A stretch of DNA of 64,000 nucleotides from Dictyophora rubrovolvata (Eukaryota > Basidiomycota > Agaricomycetes > Phallales > Phallaceae): positions 1,240,001 to 1,304,000 of the forward strand of contig CP114119.1 in assembly GCA_029959195.1 (NCBI GenBank). Reading direction: 5' to 3'. The position numbers were made by a program, and so were the translations under genes. Below, in pieces: positions 47,068-60,002 of this stretch; the first letter of the stretch is position 1; each line of letters begins with the position of its first letter. Below the pieces are notes generated by a model, which worked only from the letters and a program-made list of their open reading frames with translations, ran no database searches and was not told where the DNA came from.

Positions 47068-49440
47068 ATGGGAAGCTCTATCTCAAGCTGTTGTAGCTCA
47101 TGTTGTTCGTTGGAACGGATTTTTGTAGCGTTCTGTGTTCTGACTACCACTGTTTTCAGTTCGATCACATAAATCCCATGCTTATGAGCCCTTGCTGCTA
47201 GAAAATGAACGAGAAGCTGTGGCCGATTTATTACAATTTTTGGAGAGTATGTTCACGTTTTGTCTTTGCGCCACCGACCTTACAGCGCACTTTTTAAAGA
47301 CCGGACAACAACAGATTTTTTCGATGGGTCTCCTCTTGTAGCATTAACTATCCTTTCGTTTTCAGACAATGTCGATCTACAGCGAAGTGCAGCCCTTGCA
47401 TTTGCTGAAATAACGGAGAAAGAAGTTCGACCTGTCGGTCGAGATACACTTGACCCCATCTTGTTTCTTTTGACCAGTCATGACACCGAAGTTCAACGAG
47501 CTGCTAGTGCAGCTCTCGGAAATTTAGCGGTTAACTGTAAGGGGATGTGGTTACTATGCTCTCTTTTGACACACGTTTCTGTCATCTAGCGGAAAACAAG
47601 CTACTCATTGTCAAATTGGGGGGTTTGGAACCCCTTATCCGCCAAATGTTGAGCCCCAATGTCGAAGTCCAATGTAACGCGGTAGGATGTGTAACAAACC
47701 TGGCAACACATGGTAGGTCTAAAGGCTAACAATACTGCCTTAAATAACATTTTATTCTAACCAGATGATAATAAAACGAAGATCGCTAAATCCGGCGCCT
47801 TAGTCCCGCTTACTCGTCTCGCTCGTTCGAAAGATATGCGCGTCCAACGTAATGCTACGGGTGCTTTATTGAACATGACTCATTCAGGTGATTGGTGAAG
47901 CAGAAAACCGTCTGCTGTCTCAAAATATAAGCTCACATATCAAGTTAGATGAGAATAGACAACAACTTGTCAACGCAGGTGCCATACCTGTGTTGGTTAG
48001 TCTACTCAATTCTCCTGATACCGATGTTCAATATTACTGCACGACCGCCCTGAGTAATATCGCGGTAGATGGTAATAGATACTTGCGTTTTTTTCTATCC
48101 TCGCGTTATACTGACGCCCTTCCAGCCTGTAATCGAAAGAAGCTGGCTCAAAATGAGCCCAAGTTGGTCCACAGTTTGGTTATGTTGATGGACAGTCCAA
48201 GTTTGAAAGTTCAATGTCAAGCAGCCCTTGCACTAAGAAACCTTGCTAGCGATGGTACGCGATTCTGCATCATTCCAATCAGCCTTTCAATGAATTGTTG
48301 TTAGAAAAGTATCAACTGGAGATCGTGAAAAACGACGGTTTATTTGCATTATTAAGGCTCCTTCAGTCAGCCTATCTTCCGTTAATTCTCTCGTCTGCAG
48401 CTTGTGTCCGGAATGTTTCTATTCATCCTGCAAACGAATCACCGATAATTGAGGCTGGATTTTTAGAGCCTCTTATTCAGCTCCTCTCTTTCGAAGACAA
48501 TGAAGAAGTGCAATGCCATGCTATATCCACTTTGCGGAACCTTGCCGCTAGCTCGGAAAAAAATAAGGGCCAAATAATGCAAGCTGGTGCTGTCGCTAAA
48601 ATAAAAGAACTTGTGTTAAATGTGTCCCTAAATGTCCAAAGTGAAATGACAGCATGTATCGCTGTCTTAGCCCTAAGTGGTCAGTCTGCTGTGTTGCTTA
48701 CTCCTATCTTACTTAGCTTTTTCGTAGAGGATCTGAAACCCCAGCTTCTCGATATGGGTATATGCGAAGTACTCATTCCTTTGACAAAATCTCCCAGTGT
48801 TGAAGTTCAAGGCAACAGCGCCGCTGCCCTCGGTAATCTCTCGTCTAAGGGTACGTGGTTACACCTCATTATGATGTTTTTATGCGAAGAGTTTCATCGA
48901 TGGACAACATATCATTTTAGACAGCCATACGTCTGCTGAAGATTATGCCGCTTTCAATGATGTTTGGGATCAACCTGACGGAGGGATGCATGCGTACTTA
49001 TATCGTTTCCTCACCAATCCAGATCCTACGTTCCAACACATAGCCGTATGGACGATCGTACAACTATTAGAATCTAGCGGTATGATTTTAACTTCTACGG
49101 AAATTTCACTGTGCTCATTTTTTTAGATTCAACTCTTGCGCACAACATTCGTAACTCTAACCTCATTATTCCCCATATTCGCACATTGGCGCAGTCACCG
49201 CCGACGAGTGTCTCATCGTCACTGGGAACACGCTCTCATCGTACAATTTCGCAGTCATACGACGGCACCGAACACGGCGACGGGTCGGGGGAAATTTCAG
49301 TTTTAGCGAAGCGAATACTCGATTTTGCGGAGGGAGATTCAGAAGTCTTTCAATCAATTCATCACAACGAGTCTGATGATGAAAGTCAACTACGAAGGAG
49401 CGTCCATGAAGCTCTGGGACATTCTACAGGACTTTATTAA
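47068..49440 (+). CDS. VAC8: VAC8 vacuolar armadillo-repeat protein
   Basis: VAC8 sits on the vacuole membrane through N-myristoylation and palmitoylation and serves vacuole inheritance, fusion, nucleus-vacuole contacts and selective autophagy. The start [12 protein letters not shown] has the myristoyl Gly2 and a Cys cluster. A donor gttcgt inside the Cys cluster lets it join to [20 protein letters not shown] as in other basidiomycetes. Armadillo repeats follow almost residue for residue with yeast: [150 protein letters not shown]. The end is [16 protein letters not shown]. Confidence 0.95.
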
Positions 49441-49916
49441 ACGTGTAGCTAGTATTACCACTGCCACTATTACCGCCTTTGTTGCCATCTGTTTCCTTCG
49501 ATCCACGTATTGAAATTTTTTTAATAAGTTCAGTCTAAACAAACGACTCGAGATTCTTGAATAAGTACAGTTAACACAACAGAAAGGATGCGCTATTAGA
49601 CAGTGTTGGCTGAACCAATGGAAAAAAGCGTATGGGGCTGTACAAAAAGTAACATCAAGAAGAGAGTGCAGATGAAATACAAATGCGTTAGATAATGGCG
49701 GATATAACAAAGAAAGCAGAATTTGGAACGAAAACAATGAAAGTGTTAAAAATATGACATGATTTAATGTAATTGGTAGGGTATGACGACTGAGTCCAAC
49801 CTAGACTTCATATATAACTCTAAAACATAATGCATAATCCAGTGGGCATAAATCGCGGGGGCGAATGTTCCGATAATAAAACTACCGGTTTTATTGAGAC
49901 TCCAGAATAATTGGTT
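49441..49916. other. Convergent spacer between VAC8 and the PUF gene
   Basis: About 475 bp between the VAC8 stop and the conservative PUF stop. Its right part may be coding: a consensus donor GTATGT spans the PUF stop and a possible last exon would end near 49826. Otherwise AT-rich with no recognised feature. Confidence 0.4.
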
Positions 49917-52900
49917 TTACATACCGTAAGGGAAGTTACTGCGTTGGTAAGGATCCCCAAGAGCACCGCCCAATGAAATTGAATTGTTAAATGTTCCAAC
50001 TCCAGTAACATTCGAGAAAGGACTAGTAGTCGGGAAACTGCCAGTGGTATGGGTACTACCGAGACCTACGTGAGACGAATTGGTTTGTAACACATAGCCC
50101 TCAATGGTGGAGTGATGCAAGGCATTATGCAATTGTTGATTATGAAGTTGGTTTTGTGAGTGAGGAACAGATTGGGGGTGCAACCCGGAGCCATTTTGCA
50201 TTGAATACAATGGGGATGGATTATAAATTTCGCCAAGGTGACTAGATTGGGGGTGATGAAGAGACTGACCATGAACTTGACGGATTTGTACGTGCGGATG
50301 GTGACCACCTAACCCAACCCCAACGCTGGCGAGAGACTGATGTTGATTAGGATAGCCATTGCCGTAATGGCTTGAAGATAGAACATCTATTTGCTCTCTC
50401 TGTAATTTACTTTGTATTCTTTTACCGTATGGTGTGTTGCGGATGAGTGGAAGGATCGGACGGATGCCTTCGACCAACTAATTTATTTGATTTATTAAGC
50501 ATCTTATAGGAGAATGAAAAGACTGGTACATACTGCCATTCTTTGACTAGATTCCGCATAATCCAACGCAGTCTGAACGAAATCAGAATGATAGTTCCCA
50601 GAAAAAGCGATGTTTCATTTCGCACCTGAACACAATAGTTGCCGTAAGAATCTCTTAACAGTTTCTCAAGACGGCTGCGATTTAGAAGCTCGTCAATAAG
50701 CATCTTTCTTGTGCTATGCTCTGCGACTCGGATGCATTTTTCAATGACGTTGGAACTAAATTTCTGAACCGAAAGTGCGCAAACGTTGCCCATAAACTGA
50801 CGAATGACACCATCACTAAATCTGTTGTCGTTCAAATCAAGTATGTATTGCACGACCTTCAAGGCTTCGTTAGATGTTTTCAAAACACATGCTGTAGACA
50901 TACGTAGTTGCCGTATGGATCTTGGACCAAAGTTAACGCATTATAAGTGATTTCTTGAACCAATTGGACACGCTGTTGGTCAGAGGCGTGATCAATGCAT
51001 CGCTGCAAGACGCAACATCCATGACGATGTGTTGCAACTTCAACGCAGTTGGCTGCAACGGCATTATAAATGAACTATAAAGCACAAATAAATTGACCAC
51101 AACCGCCTTTGATCAATAGAAATAAAATACCTGATTATCTTCCGGAGCTAGTTTATTCAAACACTTCTGGATGACATGATTGCCATTTAAATCCTTAATT
51201 AGTGTGACCACGTGCAAGCTTAGAGCAATGATAATAGCATGAATCTGAGCATCGTATCTAAGATCAGCCTGCTTTATCATAGGTAATGCGCATTGCCGAG
51301 TCCGGCTAGTAAGCGCATCGTTGAGAGGGGGGAGGGTTTGAAAACGTGTACTCGCCTGTCGTTGAGTGGACAAAAAGTCAATCATCTTTTGAACGGCTCG
51401 GGTACCATGCATATTGAGAGATATTGTCACCAGGTCCGAAGCTACAGATTCACATATCACGTTTCGTTGTTCATCAGTAGAATACTCCAGTAATTTTTGA
51501 CATAGATAATTTCCGAAGGGATCTATTGCGTCGAAGTTGAGAGATTGGGATATAGGACGGAAAGACATTTGACTCTACCTGTCATTAGATCAGCAAAATG
51601 ACCAAAGGTCTCTCGAAAGATCATGTCGCGATGCTCGGGTACCCCCTCTTCAAGCTTTTTCTGCAAGTAACGACAGCCATGTTGGTCTTTACACAACTGA
51701 GGGATTTCTCCTTGCAACTCTTCGAGGCGAGTAGCCGAAAAACGGTTGACTATAAAAGAGTTCGAAATTATCCACGAAGTGGTTCTCTAAGCTTACATTC
51801 TCTATCCACATCACCCCTTTTGTGTTTAGGACCATGGAGTCCGTTCATTTTACTTTCGGGACCAACCATTCTGCCTAGATTCAAGCCATACCGAGAACCA
51901 TGGTGATGATATAAGGCTGTCGAACCATTCACTGGAGTCTGGGATAGATTCAATCGAGCAGATTGATCAAAACTGTAATTATGATAGCGATTCGACTCTG
52001 TAATCCCGCTGTTCAAATTAGATGTCACAGGATAGAGATTTTCATGTGGATGGCCTGTGCTGCCATTGCCATATTGCTAAAGACACAGATCAGTTCTCCA
52101 AGTTATTTATTAGAATTATTTCTACGAACTTGTAAAGTATCGTCAAGATTATGTTGAATGGAACCGAATGACAAAGGGACTGAAACGTAAAGAGCATTAT
52201 TGCTTAGGAACAGGATGTACAAAAAAAAAAGCTCACTTTGATTATCATTCAAAGTCGAAGCTGTAAACTGCGATCCTGTTACGAAGCCTGGCGTTACTAA
52301 ACTATTTGTTGAATTGGTAGCGGGTGTGCTTGGTGTCTTGACAAGATTAGGAATGTCAGGACGAACAGGTACAGGTCCGATGGGAGTAGCTGGAACAGAA
52401 CGTGCAGTGGTGATGCTGGATAGGCTGGAAAGCGTCTCCGATATACCATGAGGCGATCCGTGACGAGAGTCATTCGGATGATGTTGAACATGATTGGAAG
52501 AACCAGCGGAGGTTAGGGATGAATTTAACTTCGAACTAGGAGCTTCGTGAAAAGCCGGACCAAGGCCTCCCAAAGGACCAGAGGGCGTTGTGACATTTCT
52601 GCGTTGTTCAGGCCGTGTGGGGGCTACAAATGTTTCTGAACCACGAAGCGAACCAGAAAATTGCGGCCATTCGGAAGATTTGCCTAGGCTATTATTGTGG
52701 AGGCCCCGTTGGACAAAGCTTTGCGAAAGAGGGGCAAGGTCCAAAGCTACAGAAGATGCCGATAACTGCGATGCATGCTCTATGAGAAGGATAATAAGGG
52801 ATGTACATGGGTGACATACCTTAGCATACTTGTCGTCGTCGGAAGTCGGTAAATTTCTCATGGCATCTGTAATGAACATGGTTCTGCGCCCAAAACAGGG

Positions 52901-53873
52901 AAATCATGCATTTATTTACGTACTGTGCATTTCTTGATCCAATTGTTGATCTAACATTCTACCTGCATTATAATTGGGAGCTTCGCGGAGACTGCTATAG
53001 GTACGATTTTCACCGATGACCCCGTTCTCCTCGGTGCCGCGAGGGTGCTTTATAGGGAGTCCAATTTGAGCTTGGGACTGATTGTTACTGTCCAAAAGTG
53101 CCAAACTCTGCAGTGTTCCAGCGAGGTCATCGGCCTCTAAGCTATCCGCAGAAGCAGAGGTGCGGCGACTTGTGGGCATCGACTTCGCACCTGGCGTTCG
53201 ACCTATAGGGCCAAGAGTTGTCATAGTACTAGCAGATAATCCTGAATCCGGGGAATGGATGATGGTAGCATAGGTAACAGATTTTCGCTTGTCAGATTTG
53301 CTGAAAACAAGGTTCAATTGACTGTTCGTGTGCAGCTGAGGGTCACGAGCGTTGTATACGTCCAGAGCGGTCGTTGGTGATGCGTTGAGACCATTGACAA
53401 CGCTCGGAGCACGAGGAGGAGTGGTTGGTGCTGAAAGAGCTACGTGGAGTCCGCCGGTACCAAGCTCGGAATGATCGACTGGGATAGTGAGCAGCTCCGC
53501 TGCTTGTTGTTGTTCGAGAGCCCTCATTTGCTCCTCAAAAAGCTGACGATGCATCATACGTTGACGTTCGTGTTCCATGCGTTTTTCCATGCGCTTCAAC
53601 TCAACACGCTGATAGTGATTTATGGGATTGCGTTACACGTTTCGATGTAAAGAAGGAACGAATTGCTTACTGCAGACATGTCTGGCATATTACTGCCTAA
53701 CCTCGCAGCCTAAGGAAAATTTCCTGTCATGTAGGTCCGTAAAACGAGGGATAAAGGGCGAAACTTACAGAGTCTGCGAGATCAAGGAAGGCGGGCGGGC
53801 TTTGCTTCCTACCTTCCGGGGTATACTGGGCATCGTTGGAATGGGTATTGGTGTGGGTGGGAGACACGGACAT
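49917..53873 (-). CDS. Pumilio-family RNA-binding protein (PUF4-like)
   Basis: PUF proteins bind UGUA-type sites in mRNA 3' UTRs and speed decay or block translation. The start is MSVSPTHTNTHSNDAQYTPE; a Gln/Glu-rich coiled region (MEHERQRMMHRQLFEEQMRA) and a long Ser/Pro/Asn-rich disordered region follow (51900-53480). Eight PUM repeats lie at about 51700-50420 with recognition motifs DQHGCRYLQ, DPFGNYLCQ, NMHGTRAVQ, DLNGNHVIQ, HRHGCCVLQ, DPYGNYVVQ, KFSSNVIEK, DSYGNYCVQ and a capping NTPYGKRIQSK. These match yeast PUF4 better than PUF3. The intron between repeats 3 and 4 seems to need a GC donor. A His/Gln-rich tail follows and ends FPYGM at 49917, though an alternative last exon is possible. 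Confidence 0.88.
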
Positions 53874-54875
53874 TGGAATGGGCAGCGAAGGTGAAAAAAA
53901 AAATGCTGACAGAGGATACGAGTTTTTTGGAATAATGAATGAATTGAAAAAAGAAACGAGAAGATGTAAGCGGTGAGTTGGTAATTGCACAGTGTAATCC
54001 TGGATAAACTGAGCGGTTAACAAGACTGGAGACGACAGGGAAAATATTAAAAAAAAAAGACCAGCCTAAATTTGAAAAGATACTTTTAGTCTACGGAGCA
54101 ATAGACCGATACTACAGTCAGAAACAAGGTAAGATGTAGGAGAAAATTAGACGTTGGGTGTTGGAGAAGAGTAAGTAACACTCTGGACTTCGTGAAAGGC
54201 AGCGACGCGAAGAATCAAATAGGTAAAGGGGCGCCTGTGGACGTGCGAACATTTCCCAAAAACTTTGTATCTCCGACGGCTCCTCCTACTCGGAGCACTG
54301 ACGACGGGCTTGAGCAACCGATTCACGGTACCTAAATCAGTCTGCCTCCAAAGTTCAGTTTTCGAGCGAATTGTGCCGGAAACAGAATAGCGATATAATA
54401 ATTGTCTGTACAAGCGTGTTGAGGGGGGTGCAATTGCCGTTACAGCCGCAGCAATGTGCCCTCTGCGCCGGGAACGATTATGATACGTTATTTTTATATG
54501 ATACGTAGTAGTACTAAATGTTGTTGTGACAGCTGTATCATACATATCATACACATGTGTACTGGCAATGATTTGTGGTGGTGGAAAAAAATGTGTATGT
54601 AGTGACAGAGTGCATGATATATAATATTTAGCCTGATCTTATGAAACCTGTCGGTTCCTAAATTCATGCATAAAAGGTCTTTTCCCTGCTCATTCTGTTG
54701 AAGTTCAAAAGTTGCTGTCTCACAATTCGACATCGAATATTTAAACCCCAACTGCACAAAAAATTCCTGGTGTCGGCGGCAAGTCAAGCTCAACCAATCG
54801 TGGGAACAAATTCCAAAAGTGCTCGGTGCTTTTGTGTTCTCCACCGTACTCTACATTTCCGGTACCATCATAACA
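53874..54875. promoter_or_regulatory. Long divergent spacer between the PUF gene and WDR70
   Basis: About 1 kb, the longest gene-free stretch here and several times the usual head-to-head distance in this window. It begins, on the PUF side, with a pyrimidine-rich leader containing A and T runs (53890-54050). Several open frames exist on both strands (the longest 135 codons at 54147-54554) but they are arginine/serine/threonine-rich, unrecognised and probably chance. A long PUF 5' leader is likely. Confidence 0.45.
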
Positions 54876-57092
54876 ATGGAAGACAACATGATGGCAATTA
54901 TGGGTCTTTCTGGTTTTGGAAAGGTACAGAAGAAAAGGACGCTAGATCCTTCTCGTTTTGATAAGAACAAGCGCACTCCAGAGGTGAGCGAATTTCTGCA
55001 ACAGGTTCTTTGTTCCTTTCTCTTGATTATATCAAAACTTTAGAGTAAACCGTCACCATCAGCACAAGAAGACCCTGTTGTTCCAATAACACCAAGCGAA
55101 AATGCACTTGCCACCCATGATAATGCATCGGACGTTTCTGACGCTGAGACAGTCCATGATGAGGATCCGCCGACATTCCCCGTATCTCACGAGCTAGTCC
55201 TGAAGGACCATACGAAAGTAATCAGTGCACTTACTTTAGATCCTTCTGGTGCTCGTATTTTGTCTGGTTCCCATGACTACGATTGTAAACTATGGGATTT
55301 CGGTGGAATGAACGCCAGTGCCAAGCCATTCAAGACATGGGAACCCGCTGGGTCTTATTACATACATGATTTGAAATATTCCAATGCGGGAGACCAGTTT
55401 TTATGCATTTCTGGCACCAGCCAGGCTAAACTATACAACAGAGACGGAGACGAAATGTGAGTTTGCCATATTGCAGTACTCTTGCTTAGCTAACCTTACA
55501 CTATGTATTTTCACTAGCACAGAGTATATTAAAGGAGACCCTTACATACGTGATATGAAAAATACTTCGTAAGATTGTTGTTTTGCGTATTCACGGGGCT
55601 AATTTATCTCCTTAGAGGACATGTCGCTGACTTGCATGGGTGTTCTTGGCATCCTAAAGACCATAAAACGTTCATAACTTGTTCTGCCGATTCTACAATA
55701 AGGTATGTAACAGAAGTGCGTTTTTTTGGTGGTTTTCCGTTAACGTAGATGACCGAATATGACCAGAATATGGGACGTTGAGCATAAACGGAAACAAAAA
55801 ACTGTCATCGTCGTCAAGTCCAAGGAAAGAGGAGCACGAACGAAGGTGACAACGTGTGCATATTCTACTGATGCCAAGATAATTGCCGGAGGTAAGTAAC
55901 ATGCATACCTAATTGGTGTATTCTGAATCTACTAAATCTACTAATACATAGGCTGTCTCGACGGTGCTTTACATTTGTGGAATACATCCTCGAATTTTGT
56001 TCGACCGAACTCTACTGTGGAGTGTGCACACGCTAAAAACACAGAAATAGGATCCGTTATTTTTTCTGTCGATAATAGATCATTGCTCACCAGGGGTGGC
56101 GATGACACGGTTAAACGTAAGCCGTTTATCTTTATCTATCGAAACCCACAGACCTCCGCATTTGTGTAGTATGGGATATCAGAGCATTCAAGAAGCCATT
56201 GTTAACGCACTCGAAGGTTGCGACGCTATACCCACAAACAAATGCTATTTTCAGTCCGGACGAGAAGTATATAATAACGGGTTCAGGAGCCCCCGCCAAA
56301 GGACAACGTGGCAAGCTAATTCTGCTAAAACGTGATACATTTGAACTTGTACGAGAAGTAGGGATGGAAAGCACCGTAGTAAAGGTTGTATGGCATAGCA
56401 AGATAAATCAGGTACGCAAAATGCTCAGTATAGAAAGATGTCGATCATTAATGTAACGTCATAACAGATTGTGGCGGGCATGGCGAATGGTCAAATCTCT
56501 GTATTGTATTCTCCGATGACGTCTACAAACGGAGGGAAACTGCTGGCTAGTAAGGGACCGTCGAGAAGGCCGGGCATTGAGGACATGTCAGCGGCGTTAT
56601 TAACGCCGCCCATCGTAGCACCTCATGCACTGCCTATGTACAAAGACGGCGAAGTGGACGTGGCTACTGCTCTCGCTGGGACAAAAAGAAAACGAGAAAA
56701 GGACCGAGCGGATCCACGGAAAAGCCGAAGGCCGGATTTGCCCGTGAGCGGACCTGGTAAAGGAGGGCGAGTTGGGGCCAGTGCGACGCAACACGTCGTA
56801 CGCAACCTTGTACGAGACACCACACGAGATGAAGATGTAAGAAACACGCGGTCATTTTTCTACAGGATGTTCTTGTTTCTAATAACGTTCTTTTTAGCCA
56901 CGCGAGGCACTGCTGAAATACGCTGAGCTAGCTGAAAGAGACCCGCAGTGGACAGGAGGTATGTGTCAAATGAAATTGTCCATAAAACAAAATTCTGAGC
57001 GTGAGCCTGGGGCAGCATGGCGTATCAATCAACCAAAGCCGGTGTTTCAAGAAGTGGACAGGGAGGAAGGAGACGAGGAGGACGAGGCATAG
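54876..57092 (+). CDS. WDR70: WDR70-type WD40 repeat protein
   Basis: WDR70 is a nuclear WD40 protein linked to CUL4-DDB1 and to histone H2B ubiquitination at DNA breaks. The start MEDNMMAIMGLSGFGKVQKK matches the family (M-x-M-G-F-x-G-F-G-K). An acidic linker, then PVSHELVLKDHTKVISALTL, RILSGSHDYDCKLWDFGGMN (the most conserved block), FKTWEPAGSYYIHDLKYSNA, FLCISGTSQAKLYNRDGDEM, EYIKGDPYIRDMKNTSGHVA, DLHGCSWHPKDHKTFITCSA, DSTIRIWDV, AYSTDAKIIAGGCLDGALHL, LLTRGGDDTVK|VWDIRAFKKP, NAIFSPDEKYIITGSGAPAK and VVWHSKINQIVAGMANGQIS. The C-terminal basic region ends with DPQWTGAWRINQPKPVFQEV and an acidic tail. About ten exons. The family match runs the full length. Confidence 0.93.
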
Positions 57093-57237
57093 ATAGGGTA
57101 AAGTACAATAGGTCGATAATTTAAGCGGAGAATGAATTTGATACAGGGGGTATAAAAAGAGGGAACCCAACTTTGCGTGGGGGAGGCCCCCGCAACGCAA
57201 TCGATTACTACTCACAGATTTGAACTCACACGGTCAC

Positions 57238-59669
57238 ATGCACGCGTCTCCTTCTCTCAAACAGTTTGGCGCGTCCTCAGACCCAATTTCCGACGTCGTC
57301 ACAATCAATAGTTCCGCACCTGACTCCGTGCCCTCCATTGACGACGACTCTCAGCTCCCACATATTCTACATGCCGAACCCGACGTCGACGTCACGATGG
57401 GTCTTCCGTCTCCGACCGACGCCGCACCTACACTCGACACTTCTGTTGACCAACCCAACTCCAAAACGTCGCCTGACATGCCGGCCATTAGTGACTTAGC
57501 CGTTCAGACACCCGAAAATAATAACATGGATGCATCTCCATCAGACACCAGTGCTGTTACTCGCCCCCCTCCTGATGACGAGGATGATACAGATAGACCT
57601 CCTGCGAAACGTCCTCGCCGTCTATCAGATCCAGATCGAGCTTCTTTGGTCCACGTACGTCCTACTCTATGTTTCCTTTTTTTTCATTTTACACCTTACA
57701 TCATTCAATGTTTCGCTTTCTTTAGGCTACCAATGGTACAACGAATGGCGTAAAACACATCAGCGGCGCTTCGCGTCCATCACGTCCTTCGCCATCATCC
57801 ATTTCCTCTACGTTATCGCAGCAACAATATAAATTCTTTGTCTCAACGATTCGACAATTAAAAAAGAATAAGGATGCTTCACCGTTTCACTACCCCGTGG
57901 ATCCGGTGGCCTTAGGCATCCCTCACTACTTGAATGTAATTACACATCCGATGGATATTTCGACCGTAGAGAAAAAACTTCAATCTTCGAATCCCAGTAA
58001 ACCTGACCCTAACCTGGCCAATCCTCGCTACCACGATGCCGAGGAATTTGTTAATGACGTTAGACTGATTTTTTCCAACACCATCACTTTTAATGGTCCA
58101 GACCATGTGATATCACAAATGGGTAAACGGTTGGAAGCTATGTTTGACAAAGCCATAAAGAACATGCCGCCTCCAGCCGAAGTATGTATAGGATATTACT
58201 TCATGATCTTCATTGCTAACCTAGCTCAAGCCTGTTAAACCCGTTGTCAAAAAAGAAAAGGAAATACCGCCCCCACCACCCCCTCTTCCCCCCATAGCAA
58301 CATCGCCTCCTCCGCCCTCAAAGAAAGCCCCTATTCGTCGAACCTCAACATCCATTCCAACTATTCGTCGTTCGGAATCGGATGTACCTGGACGACCAAA
58401 GCGTGAGATTCACCCTCCCCCGCCAAAGGATTTACCCTATGCAGATGCACCTCGAAAATCTCGTAAAGGCAAGAAGAAGGATGATGGCACGATTGAGCAG
58501 TTGAAATACTGCGGTAAAATCCTCACTGATCTCTCCAAACAACGGAAATATTGGCCCGCTGTTTCTTATTTCCTAGATCCCGTTGGTTTGTGTATTTTTT
58601 TTATCTAGAGTCTTTATTCGTTCGATGACATGTTAAATCAGACTGGCGAACGTTAAACATACCAAGCTATCCTAAGATTATCAAGAAGCCCATGGATCTT
58701 GGTACAATGCGAAAGAAGTTTGATCAAGGAGAATACCCCAATGCGAATCGCTTTTGGGATGATTTCAAGCTTATGATCAAAAATTGTTTTACGTTCAATC
58801 CCGTAGATTCTCCGGTTTATCAAGCAGGCGAGATTGTCCAAGCCGCCTTCGATGAGAAATGGAAGGGTCTACCACCGCTACGGGATGTCAGTGAAGATGA
58901 GGACGAAAGCGATGAGGATTCTGATTCTTCCCAAGCAAGTAAGGGCGCCATTTCCTTTTCTTGCGTTTTGTGGATTCGTGCTGAGCAAAACCGTCAGTGA
59001 CGATCGCGATGATGGAGAATCAATTAGCCACTCTTAAAAATGGCATTGATGCAATGAAAAAGAAAAAGCCAAAGAAAGAAAAGATACACAAGCGCGAGAA
59101 GTTTACTCCTGTCCCAGGTGCTAGTAAACAAATCCCACAGAAACCCGGGAAGAAGAAGAAAACGAAAACCCTACCAGACGAAGAGGTTCTCTCCTTCGAG
59201 CAAAAGAAGGATCTTAGTGAGACGATTCAAACCTTGGATGGGGCCAAGTTGGAGCGAGTCATTCAAATTATCCATGAAGGTGTACCGGAAGTCAGAGACG
59301 TAAGTATGAAAGTGCTTTTGCACCGCACTTTCCAAACATATCATTCTTGATTTATTTTTCCAGAGTACCGAGGAAATTGAACTTGACATTGATTCCTTGC
59401 CTGCTTCTGTTCTAACAAAACTATACAACTTTGTGCTGCGTCCGTTGCGACCTTCGAAGCGTCGCTCCAACAACCCCGGCGGTGGGACAGGGGGACTGAA
59501 GCGGAAAAGTATGGATGAAGACGTGGAAGCCGAGAAAATTCGCCGTCTAGAAGCGCAGCTTGACCGCTTTCAAAACCCCCAGGGTTTATCTGTTTACGCA
59601 CAAGGCGACGACAGTCAAAGCTCCGACTCGAGTGATGAAAGTGGCAGTTCAGGCAGTGATTCGGAGTAG
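57238..59669 (+). CDS. BET-family double bromodomain protein (BDF1-like)
   Basis: BET proteins bind acetylated histone H4 and help recruit TFIID and other factors. The first ATG of the frame (MHASPSLKQFGASSDP) is used. A disordered N-terminal region carries RPPAKRPRRLSD. Bromodomain 1 (57820-58180): FFVSTIRQLKKNKDASPFHY, PVDPVALGIPHYLNVITHPM, DISTVEKKL, FVNDVRLIFSNTITFNGPDH with the acetyl-lysine Asn. A Pro-rich linker and basic patch (KSRKGKKKDDG) follow. Bromodomain 2 (58490-58870): YWPAVSYFLDPV|DWRTLNIPSYP, KIIKKPMDLGTMRKKF, FWDDFKLMIKNCFTFNPVDS. The NET/ET domain (59180-59450): LSFEQKKDLSETIQTLDGAK, LERVIQIIHEGVPEVRD, EIELDIDSLPASVLTKLYNF. It ends in a Ser/Asp-rich tail. Complete; WDR70 lies just upstream on the same strand. 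Confidence 0.93.
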
Positions 59670-60002
59670 ACCTGTAGAATTCAAGTGTAGTTGTTTTATA
59701 TCCCTGAGCTGTTTTTTTTTTCGGTACTAAGCATGCACTAATGGTCGTCGAAGAAAAAATGATTCAAGTTTAGGTTTTTTTTAGTCGTATTGTTTTTATA
59801 CTATTGGTCTGGTTTCCGTTGTACATGTTAGTGTTATAAAATTGAGAGTTAATCCGAGTCGGTGGGTTACGATCCGTGTAGGCCGAAAAATCATGCTTGC
59901 GTTTCTGAGTGTGGTGATTGTGAGGAGTGCGGCTGAGTTAATGGGAGAGTTGTTGAGGACACAGCAGCAGTTGGTGAAGAGGAGTCAACGATTGACCATC
60001 TG
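59670..60002. other. Convergent spacer between the BET and G-patch genes
   Basis: 333 bp with T-rich tracts (59710-59800) that fit BET 3' processing signals. A minus-strand frame overlapping the G-patch gene runs into it but in the wrong frame for that protein. Nothing else seen. Confidence 0.5.

Noticed and set aside
54147-54554. 135-codon minus-strand open frame in the PUF/WDR70 spacer
   Set aside because: Low-complexity arginine, serine and threonine content, no family likeness, no supporting splice pattern; better explained as chance in a promoter or leader.
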